In this document: positions 1 through 5,981 of the stretch, piece by piece
Layout: each line of letters starts with the position of its first letter
How positions within the stretch are numbered: the stretch's first letter is position 1
NCBI GenBank assembly: GCA_903915485.1
Contig: CAIWTC010000289.1
Location: 1 to 7,155, forward strand
From: an uncultured Ignavibacteriales bacterium
GTDB taxonomy: Bacteria > Bacteroidota > Ignavibacteria > Ignavibacteriales > Ignavibacteriaceae
Length of the DNA: 7,155 bases
Direction: 5' to 3'
Notes under the pieces: generated by a model
Seen by the model: the letters and a program-made list of their open reading frames with translations, nothing else
Database searches by the model: none
Told to the model about the DNA's origin: nothing
Translations under genes and position numbers: made by a program

Positions 1-1002
1 AGGATTTAAGTTGGTGGTAATATATACATCATTTAATCCAAGTGAATAATTTTTTGTACCCTCATAGAAATAATCCATATTCCCGTATAATTTATGGGTT
101 GTCCCATACGGTGCAGCAAATGTATTATATTTATCTTTTACATTCGGGTCGGTTCCAGAGACAATATCAATTCCTGCTCCTAATTTAAGAGCTTCATATT
201 TGTATATGCCTTGTGCCGACAAAAGGAATGAAGATACTTTTGCAGCGCCTTTCTTACCTGCCTGATATACAGCTTCCGCGACACTGGACAGTGGTCCGTA
301 CAATCCTCGATAATTTAGTCCCAATGTGGTTTGTGATAAATCTCTGTGAATACTATCTGATTTTGCCCTACCGGCATCATAATAGGCAAATACATCAAGT
401 TTGTTTTCCTTATTTAAGGGTGCATTCAACCACAACCCGTAAACACTCGAACCTGAGTCTAATTTTGCAGGATAGTCATAGGATAATGCACCGGCTGTAC
501 TAACATAAGAAATACCTTTATTTTTTGTCAAAGCAAAGAAATCAACCTTAACCTCTTCCCCATAAGTAACCCTTAATCCATCCCATGTTTTTCCAATATA
601 TGACCATTGGCTACCACTAAAAAGTCTTTCTGTTCCAAACGATAATTCAAATCGCCCCACCTGAACATTTACTGGTAATTCAAAAATTTGGGTCAACTTA
701 ACATATGCCTGATGGATTTCAGCATTTTTTGTGTTTGTGTCAAGTCTTACCTCTTCACCATACACTCTTGAATCCTGAACCTGCACATAGAATAAACTCT
801 TCTTTGAAATATTTGCCGTCAAACCGAGTCTTGTTCTCATATTTGTTGATAACTGCATATAGGTAGCATTAGAAAAATCTCTGCCGTCGAGTTCAGTTCT
901 TACTTGTGCCTGACCCTCAAACTTCCAAACAGTTTCACTTTCCTGAGCAAACCCTACTGACAATAAAACCATCAACAACAAAACAATCACTCTTATTTTC
1001 AT
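1..1002 (-). CDS. Outer-membrane beta-barrel, alginate-export/porin-like family (N-terminal 334 aa, truncated by window edge)
   Basis: The frame is open from an ATG at 1002 to the left edge without a stop, so the C-terminus is missing. The start is supported by a signal peptide directly behind it: MKIR, a hydrophobic core (residues 5-18) and a likely cut after VGFA-19, leaving QESETVW. A purine-rich GGAAAA lies a few bases upstream and is a weak Shine-Dalgarno. The rest alternates polar and hydrophobic residues as in beta-strands. Motifs I associate with the alginate-export (AlgE-like) barrel family are visible: QDSRVYGEE (76-84), VGRFELSFGTERL (115-127) followed by W130-D131-G132-L133, GIDIVSGTDP (267-276) and YGTTHKLYGNMDYF (289-302). 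Related proteins in Bacteroidota are usually about 400-480 aa, so roughly 70-150 residues are probably missing. The expected location is the outer membrane. The substrate cannot be read from sequence, and the family name does not prove alginate transport. It lies 150 bp downstream of tex, probably with its own promoter. Confidence 0.8.
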   Translation of the reverse strand, partial: MKIRVIVLLLMVLLSVGFAQESETVWKFEGQAQVRTELDGRDFSNATYMQLSTNMRTRLGLTANISKKSLFYVQVQDSRVYGEEVRLDTNTKNAEIHQAYVKLTQIFELPVNVQVGRFELSFGTERLFSGSQWSYIGKTWDGLRVTYGEEVKVDFFALTKNKGISYVSTAGALSYDYPAKLDSGSSVYGLWLNAPLNKENKLDVFAYYDAGRAKSDSIHRDLSQTTLGLNYRGLYGPLSSVAEAVYQAGKKGAAKVSSFLLSAQGIYKYEALKLGAGIDIVSGTDPNVKDKYNTFAAPYGTTHKLYGNMDYFYEGTKNYSLGLNDVYITTNLNP

Positions 1003-1152
1003 AACTTTTCCATGAATAATTAATAAATATTAAATTAAAATAAACACATATAATAAAAACAAAATCTATACATAATTAGTTCATGTTGCAGCCCTGAACG
1101 GCTAGCCCATAATGTTCTAAACCGTTATAAACAGTGCATGAAATCAGTCTAC
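1003..1152. other. Intergenic region between tex stop and porin start
   Basis: This 150-bp gap is very AT-rich next to the porin start. It has one GC-richer island (about 1088-1108) containing the palindrome GGCTAGCC (1100-1107), an overlapping 4-bp hairpin AGCC/GGCT (1090-1093 with 1100-1103), and 5-bp arms AACGG/CCGTT (1097-1101 with 1122-1126). None is followed on the minus strand by a strict T-run, so I do not call a tex terminator. A T-rich stretch (about 1056-1066) lies between this island and the porin start, where a promoter would be expected, but no element matches a known consensus well enough to name. Confidence 0.35.
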
Positions 1153-3354
1153 TTATGCAGGAGGAAGAGCGTCCTTAATACTTAATGCGATTCTTTTCCG
1201 TTCGACATTAATTTCAGTGATGATAACATCAACGATATCGCCGACTTTCAAAGCATCAAGCGGATTCTTGATAAATTTGTTTGCAATCTGTGATACATGA
1301 ACCAAACCATCCTGTTTAACTCCGATATCAACAAACGCACCGAAATCAACAACATTGCGGACTGTACCTTTCAAGCGCATACCGACTTTAAGGTGTTCCA
1401 TATTAAGCACATCACTTCTAAGTATAGGCTTTGGTACATCCTCACGAGGATCACGGCCCGGTTTCTTCAAGTTCTCTACAATATCAGCAAGCGTGGGCTC
1501 GCCAATCTGAAGTTCCTTTGCAATTTTGCCAATACCCTTCTGCTTGATGAAAAAGTCAATCATCACAAGTGAATCTTTTTTCTCTTTCAAATCAAGATTG
1601 AACATTGAAACAAGTTTAGATACCGCATCATATGACTCAGGATGAATCGAAGTATTATCCAAAAGATTTTCTCCTCCCGGAATGCGTAAGAACCCCGCAG
1701 CCTGTTCAAACACCTTCGGACCTACACCCGTAACATTCAACACTTCATCGCGGGAATTAAACTTACCATTAGTGTCGCGGTACTTAACTACATTATCCGC
1801 AAGTCGTTTACTTAGTCCCGATACATACGAAAGCAGGGATACCGACGCAGTATTAACATCAACACCAACATGGTTCACGCAGCTGATAACTACATCATCA
1901 AGCTTCTTTGAAAGCAGTTTCTGGTCGACATCATGCTGATACAATCCAACACCGATTGACTTAGGGTCAATTTTCACCAACTCAGAAAGAGGGTCCAAAG
2001 CTCGTCTTGCAATAGAGATATTACCTCTTTGACTTGCTTCCAAATCAGGGAACTCTTTCTTCGCAACTTCCGATGCCGAATAAACCGATGCACCTGCTTC
2101 ATTAACCATCAAGTAAAAACAATCCAGTGAGTTATGTTTGATTAACTCCGCAACCATAGATTCAGTTTCGCGACTTGCAGTTCCGTTTCCGATTGCAACA
2201 AGTTCAACGCCGTACTTTTTAATCATCTTTAGAGTGATGTTCAGTGATTCACTCATTCTGCTTTTAGGCTCATGCGGATAAATTGTTGCACCTTCAAGAT
2301 ACTTACCGGTCTTGTCGATGACCGCAATTTTACAGCCTGAAACATACCCGGGGTCAATACCCATAATAATTTTATCGCTCAATGGGGGCTGCAGTAAAAG
2401 ACTTTTCAGGTTGCCTGCAAATATTTCTATCGCGTGAACATCAGCCAACTCAGTTAAAGCATTACGAACTTCTTTTTCAACCGAAGGGAATATCAATCTC
2501 TTGAATGAATCGGTAATAATTTCTTTAAACAACTCTTCAAAGACCGTCAGACTCTTAACAAATGTTTTATATATACCGCCGTGAAAAGCTTCAACATCAA
2601 AAACAAATTCGACTTTCAAAAACTTTTCTTCTTCACCGCGGTTTAGTGCAAGCACCTGATATGATTTCAGTTTTAATATATCACAGCAAAACTCGCTGTA
2701 AACCTGATAAATGTCTTTCTTCTCTTTGTCCTTCATCTTCTCATTTTTAGTATCCTTGAGAGGATTATCTTCACGCTTGACAGATTTTAATTGCGATTCA
2801 TTCGAGAGAGTTTCGCGGACAAACTGACGCACTTCTGCACTTTCACTAATCATTTCAGCAATAATATCTTTTGCTCCCTGCAGTGCTTCTTCTTCAGTGT
2901 TGACGCCTAATTCCGGATTAATATATTGTGCAAGTATTTCTGAAAGCGTACCGCTGAATTCAGGATTATCCAGAAGAAACATTGCCAACGGTTCAAGTCC
3001 TTTTGCTTTTGCAATAGTTCCGCGGGTTTTGCGTTTTGGTTTATAAGGCAGGTATAAATCCTCAAGTTCCTGAAGCTTTAGACTTGCATTAATTTTCCTC
3101 CGCAATTCATCTGTCAGTTTGCCCTGCTCTTCAATACTCTTTAAGATTGAATCACGCCTGTCATTAAGAATTGTTAGGTATGAAGACCGTTCTTCAATCA
3201 TCCTTAACTGGTCTTCATCTAATCCGCCCGTTTTTTCTTTTCTGTATCGTGCGATGAAAGGAACCGTTGAACCCTCAGCAAAGAGGTTTAGTACCGTTGA
3301 AACTTGTGAGACCGTAAAAGAATTCTCTTTAGCTATAATAGCAGAGTAATCCAT
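1153..3354 (-). CDS. tex: Tex family RNA/nucleic-acid-binding transcription accessory protein (S1 domain)
   Basis: The protein is complete at 733 aa, within the usual Tex range of about 720-785. Domains in order: the helical Tex N-terminus with VPFIARYRKEKTGGLDE (31-47) and LEDLYLPYKPKRKTRG (97-112); a YqgF/RNase H-like domain (about 328-450) with GIDPGYVSG (332-340), GNGTASRETE (389-398) and EAGASVYSASEVAKKEFP (419-436); the Tex stretch RRALDPLSELVKIDPKSIGV (450-469) leading to GLYQHDV; a helix-hairpin-helix region (about 496-558) with VTGVGPKVFEQAAGFL; and a C-terminal S1 domain (about 654-727) with GTVRNVVDFGAFVDIG. Tex binds nucleic acid and is thought to act with transcription in the cytoplasm. 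Studied homologues show no clear nuclease activity despite the RNase H-like fold. The ATG is supported by an AGGAG upstream and by family alignment of the N-terminus. A lysine-rich stretch (190-214) looks longer than usual. It is a single-gene unit by spacing. Confidence 0.96.
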   Translation of the reverse strand: MDYSAIIAKENSFTVSQVSTVLNLFAEGSTVPFIARYRKEKTGGLDEDQLRMIEERSSYLTILNDRRDSILKSIEEQGKLTDELRRKINASLKLQELEDLYLPYKPKRKTRGTIAKAKGLEPLAMFLLDNPEFSGTLSEILAQYINPELGVNTEEEALQGAKDIIAEMISESAEVRQFVRETLSNESQLKSVKREDNPLKDTKNEKMKDKEKKDIYQVYSEFCCDILKLKSYQVLALNRGEEEKFLKVEFVFDVEAFHGGIYKTFVKSLTVFEELFKEIITDSFKRLIFPSVEKEVRNALTELADVHAIEIFAGNLKSLLLQPPLSDKIIMGIDPGYVSGCKIAVIDKTGKYLEGATIYPHEPKSRMSESLNITLKMIKKYGVELVAIGNGTASRETESMVAELIKHNSLDCFYLMVNEAGASVYSASEVAKKEFPDLEASQRGNISIARRALDPLSELVKIDPKSIGVGLYQHDVDQKLLSKKLDDVVISCVNHVGVDVNTASVSLLSYVSGLSKRLADNVVKYRDTNGKFNSRDEVLNVTGVGPKVFEQAAGFLRIPGGENLLDNTSIHPESYDAVSKLVSMFNLDLKEKKDSLVMIDFFIKQKGIGKIAKELQIGEPTLADIVENLKKPGRDPREDVPKPILRSDVLNMEHLKVGMRLKGTVRNVVDFGAFVDIGVKQDGLVHVSQIANKFIKNPLDALKVGDIVDVIITEINVERKRIALSIKDALPPA

Positions 3355-3365
3355 AGTGTATATTT

Positions 3366-3370
3366 CTCCT
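3366..3370 (-). promoter_or_regulatory. Shine-Dalgarno of tex
   Basis: The minus strand reads AGGAG 11 nt before the tex ATG at 3354. This is the strongest ribosome-binding site in the window, and it supports the chosen Tex start. Confidence 0.7.
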
Positions 3371-3396
3371 GTAGAAATCTAATTAAATAATAATGC

Positions 3397-3418
3397 TTAT
3401 ATATTAATTCATATATAA
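3397..3418. repeat. 8-bp AT-only inverted repeat in tex leader
   Basis: TTATATAT (3397-3404) and ATATATAA (3411-3418) are perfect inverted arms around a 6-nt loop, 43-64 bases upstream of the tex start codon. The arms are pure A/T, so a chance origin in this AT-rich gap is likely. The site could overlap the tex promoter or form a weak leader hairpin. Confidence 0.35.
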
Positions 3419-3475
3419 TAAGAATGTGAGCGACGCAATGACATCAACTTTCAAAAACATTCTGTTTCAATTGAC

Positions 3476-3502
3476 AGTTCAAAAATAAGAAATTATTGAA
3501 CT
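3476..3502. repeat. 7-bp inverted repeat between chemoreceptor and tex
   Basis: AGTTCAA (3476-3482) and TTGAACT (3496-3502) are perfect inverted arms separated by 13 bases that can themselves partly pair (AATAA with TTATT). The centre-to-centre spacing of 20 bp would suit a dimeric DNA-binding protein on one face of the helix. As a terminator it is poor, since no T-run follows on the minus strand. Its function is unknown. Confidence 0.35.
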
Positions 3503-3619
3503 TAAATCGGTGAATTTATTATTAACATATCACATTTATATATTGTGTTTCTCGCTGTACTTTTTATCTAATTTATTTACAAAAACTTTACATGTTATGT
3601 GGTTTTCAACGAACATACT

Positions 3620-5794
3620 TTAATATTTCAGTTGTCTGTTGCTCCTCGGAGATTCCATTCTTTCATAATATCTCGATGATTCTTCGGTCTTTATATCATT
3701 AATGATGTTTGCAAGATTAGTCGTCAACCTATTCAAATCTTCGGCAGATGCGGCTATTTGCTGAATTCCTGAGGCAGACTCCTGCGTTACATTGTTAATA
3801 CCTTCAATATTCTTACCTATTTCTTCGGCAGCAGAGGATTGTTCCTCGCTTGCTGCGGCCACTTGAATTGCAATATCCGTAACCTTCTGCGCACCCGCAA
3901 CAATTCTCTTTAGTGCTTCACTTGCTTCAGCCGCAAGTTTTTTGCCCGCTTCAACTTCTTTAGTGCCTTGTTTCATTGAACTGACCGCCTCAGTCGTGTC
4001 ACTTTGAATTTGCTTTATCATTGAAGCAATTTCCTTTGTCGCCTTTGTTGTTCGTTCTGCGAGCTTCCTAACTTCATCAGCAACTACCGCAAAGCCCCGA
4101 CCCTGCTCTCCTGCTCTTGCTGCTTCAATTGCTGCATTAAGCGCCAGCAGATTTGTTTGGTCTGCAATGTCGTCAATTACCTGAATAATCTCACCAATCT
4201 TCATGCTATTCTGCCCGAGTGTAAATACCATATCAGCAGAATGTTCAACCACAGTTGCGATTCTGTTCATGCCCTCCATAGTATCAAGTACAACTTTGCC
4301 CCCGATTTTTGCATCGCTTCCGGCAGCTTTCGCGCTCTCAGCAGCATACGATGCACTGCGAGTATTTTCTATAATTGTTTTTGTCATCTCCTCAACTGCT
4401 GAGGCAACTTCGGTAGTCTGCGCACTTTGCTCCTGTGCCCCGGCTGCCATTTGCTCCGCACTCGATGAGATTTCAGTTGCAGCACTTACAGTTGCTTGAA
4501 CTGCCTCAGTAACAGTGTTCATGATACCGGAAAATTTTTTTATCGAGCGATTGAATCCATCGATTAATCTACCCATATCATCATCTTTACCTGATGTAAC
4601 CGAAACAGTCAAATCACCGTCTGCAAATTTTTCCATTGCGGCCATCATAGTTTTTGTGCTTTCGGTGAGGTAATTTTCCATTGATTTAAGTTTGGTGACA
4701 TCTTGAATCACTTCAATGTGCCCCACTTTTTCTCCGGAAGTATTCGTCAAAAATGAAGTATCTACATGATAGTTGCTGCCGAACTGCTCAAAGAATGTTT
4801 CCCTTTGACCCTTGCGTAATCTTTCAACACCGCAATTGCCGGTTTTACAAATACCCGCATCCAAGTTGCTGCATTTCTTTCCTATCACTGCAGAGCGTGT
4901 CGTCTTCAGCATCTTTTCAAAAGGCTTGTTTATGAAAGTCCAATGCATTTCAGTATCGGTAACAGAAACAGGATACGGAATTGAGTCAAGCAACTGCTCG
5001 TACCAAAACATTTTTTCGATAACAAGGGAAGTCATTTTTTTTAATGATTTTGAAAGCTTTCCAACTTCATCATTTCTGTCATACTCTAAAATTTCGGTAT
5101 TGAATTTCCCCTCTGCAATCGCATCGGACGATTCATTTAGTTTTTTGAGCGGATTACCTATGTAATTAGACATTATCAACGCCATCAGTAATCCCAGCAC
5201 GACACAAATAATTAACATGCGAACAGTATTAGTATTTGTAGAACTTGCTTCAAGTTGAGTGTTATTGTTTAGAATTTCCCCCGTCTTTTGATTTATCTCG
5301 ATAAGTTTGTTCAGCGTAACATTTGCTTTTTTTCCGTTTCCCGTTAACTGTGCCAAAGCACCATCACTATCGCCTGCATCTACTAGCGAAATAGCGTTTG
5401 CTATTTGCGGTTTGTATTTTCCCCAGTATCCGTTTAGTTCTTCAAGCAGTGTTTTCTCTTCAGCACTTAGTTTTGTTTTTGAATATTTCAGAATTAAGTC
5501 GTCAATTTCTGAAATATATTTATTCATGTCACCCAAAACCTTCTGCCTTTCTGCAGCAGTTTTGAAGATGATATATTCTCTTATATTGCTTCTGACAGTC
5601 ATCATGAGAGTATTTGCCCTGCCTAAATCACTTATAGGCACCAACCTGTCATTGAACATCTCTTTAGACACTCCCTCTATCGAGTTAAGTGCATTATAAT
5701 TTACATAACCAGAAATTGCAAACAAGATAGTCAAGACAGAAAAACTTATGAATATCTTGACCCTTATTGAAGCATTATTTATCATTTTTAACAT
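3620..5794 (-). CDS. Methyl-accepting chemotaxis protein: 4HB sensor, HAMP, Cys-containing PAS, signalling domain
   Basis: The protein is a complete 724-aa transmembrane chemoreceptor. Order: TM1 (about 12-31); a periplasmic four-helix-bundle sensor (4HB_MCP type) to about 180, with DRLVPISDLGRANTLMMTVR (49-58 central) near its start; TM2 (about 182-199); HAMP (about 200-252) with NPLKKL and DEVGKLSKSLKKM; a PAS domain (about 255-360) ending in VGHIEVIQDVTKLK; a second HAMP-like segment (about 366-415) with FADGDLTV; and the signalling domain (about 425-690) with its hairpin tip DQTNLLALNAAIEAARAGEQ (about 535-554) and GRGFAVVADEVRKLAERTT. Receptors of this type dock CheA/CheW at the tip. The PAS carries C298, C306 and C311 and would face the cytoplasm. 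The C-terminus (NRQLKY) has no CheR-tethering pentapeptide. A second ATG three codons in (5785) is a possible start, as neither has a strong Shine-Dalgarno. No che gene is adjacent. The ligand is unknown. Confidence 0.95.
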   Translation of the reverse strand: MLKMINNASIRVKIFISFSVLTILFAISGYVNYNALNSIEGVSKEMFNDRLVPISDLGRANTLMMTVRSNIREYIIFKTAAERQKVLGDMNKYISEIDDLILKYSKTKLSAEEKTLLEELNGYWGKYKPQIANAISLVDAGDSDGALAQLTGNGKKANVTLNKLIEINQKTGEILNNNTQLEASSTNTNTVRMLIICVVLGLLMALIMSNYIGNPLKKLNESSDAIAEGKFNTEILEYDRNDEVGKLSKSLKKMTSLVIEKMFWYEQLLDSIPYPVSVTDTEMHWTFINKPFEKMLKTTRSAVIGKKCSNLDAGICKTGNCGVERLRKGQRETFFEQFGSNYHVDTSFLTNTSGEKVGHIEVIQDVTKLKSMENYLTESTKTMMAAMEKFADGDLTVSVTSGKDDDMGRLIDGFNRSIKKFSGIMNTVTEAVQATVSAATEISSSAEQMAAGAQEQSAQTTEVASAVEEMTKTIIENTRSASYAAESAKAAGSDAKIGGKVVLDTMEGMNRIATVVEHSADMVFTLGQNSMKIGEIIQVIDDIADQTNLLALNAAIEAARAGEQGRGFAVVADEVRKLAERTTKATKEIASMIKQIQSDTTEAVSSMKQGTKEVEAGKKLAAEASEALKRIVAGAQKVTDIAIQVAAASEEQSSAAEEIGKNIEGINNVTQESASGIQQIAASAEDLNRLTTNLANIINDIKTEESSRYYERMESPRSNRQLKY

Positions 5795-5822
5795 AGCCTA
5801 CATCCATTCCAATAATTTGATT

Positions 5823-5834
5823 TACTATATAGTA
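5823..5834. repeat. 12-bp perfect palindrome in chemoreceptor leader
   Basis: TACTATATAGTA reads the same on both strands and lies 29-40 bases upstream of the chemoreceptor start codon. It could be a small operator or part of a -10 region. The A/T-rich composition makes a chance palindrome plausible. Confidence 0.3.
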
Positions 5835-5891
5835 TTCTTATATCTCCCTAAAGAAACTCATTATTCATGAACACTATTAATTATTTATCTT

Positions 5892-5909
5892 ATTATCGAA
5901 AATTATCGA
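5892..5909. repeat. 8-bp direct repeat with 10-bp period upstream of chemoreceptor
   Basis: ATTATCGA occurs at 5892-5899 and again at 5902-5909, with a two-base AA spacer. On the minus strand this gives TCGATAAT twice, one helical turn apart. The downstream copy is the -10 part of the sigma-28-like promoter. The upstream copy, read as GTCGATAA, is even closer to that -10 consensus but has no TAAA at the right distance. Confidence 0.5.
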
Positions 5910-5920
5910 CTAAAAGTTTA
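5893..5920 (-). promoter_or_regulatory. Candidate sigma-28 (FliA/SigD)-type promoter for the chemoreceptor
   Basis: On the minus strand TAAACTTT (5920-5913) matches the FliA -35 consensus TAAAGTTT at 7 of 8 positions. TTCGATAA (5900-5893) matches the -10 consensus GCCGATAA at 6 of 8. The gap after TAAA is 16 nt, at the long end of the usual 14-16. It begins right after the terminator of the upstream gene and would give a leader of about 90 nt. Sigma-28 commonly drives chemoreceptor genes in flagellated bacteria. That this host has sigma-28 or flagella is not shown in the window. Confidence 0.4.
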
Positions 5921-5925
5921 GCAAT

Positions 5926-5952
5926 AAAAAAAGGCGAACCGAGGTCCGCCTT
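5926..5952 (-). terminator. Rho-independent terminator of the T9SS-secreted protein gene
   Basis: On the minus strand a perfect 6-bp stem AAGGCG/CGCCTT (5952-5947 with 5936-5931) encloses a 10-nt loop that can pair further. It is followed by an unbroken run of Ts (5932-5926). It starts about 30 bases after the stop codon of the secreted protein gene and separates that transcript from the chemoreceptor gene. Confidence 0.88.
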
Positions 5953-5981
5953 AAAAATATTCCGCTGACAAATATCAGTAT

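Larger units (their letters stand above)
3355..3619. other. AT-rich intergenic region between chemoreceptor stop and tex start
   Basis: The 265-bp gap contains no open frame with coding character and no recognisable RNA gene. It must hold the end of the chemoreceptor transcript and the start of the tex transcript, but neither a T-tailed GC hairpin nor a clean promoter is visible. Weak minus-strand candidates exist. TTGCGT followed after 17 nt by TATATG falls about 50-80 bases before the tex ATG, but it is too degenerate to annotate. Two inverted repeats are listed separately. Confidence 0.4.

Noticed and set aside
213..503. Plus-strand open frame of 96 codons
   Set aside because: It is antisense to the porin, whose signal peptide and barrel motifs are clear. 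The translation has no coding character.
3400..3445. Sigma-70-like promoter for tex (TTGCGT, 17 nt, TATATG on the minus strand)
   Set aside because: It is a partial match in a very AT-rich region, where such matches are expected by chance. It does not match the Bacteroidota TTTG/TAnnTTTG pattern either.
3590..3600. ACAT-GTT-ATGT hairpin as the chemoreceptor terminator
   Set aside because: The stem is only 4 bp and half A/T. The following minus-strand T-run is interrupted, so it is too weak to call.
4203..4499. Plus-strand open frame antisense to the chemoreceptor signalling domain
   Set aside because: It mirrors the Ala/Glu/Ser-rich coiled-coil codons of the opposite strand, giving a Ser/Ala/Ile-rich translation. 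It has no ribosome-binding site and no family resemblance. The same applies to the plus-strand frames at 4812-5165 and 5307-5699.
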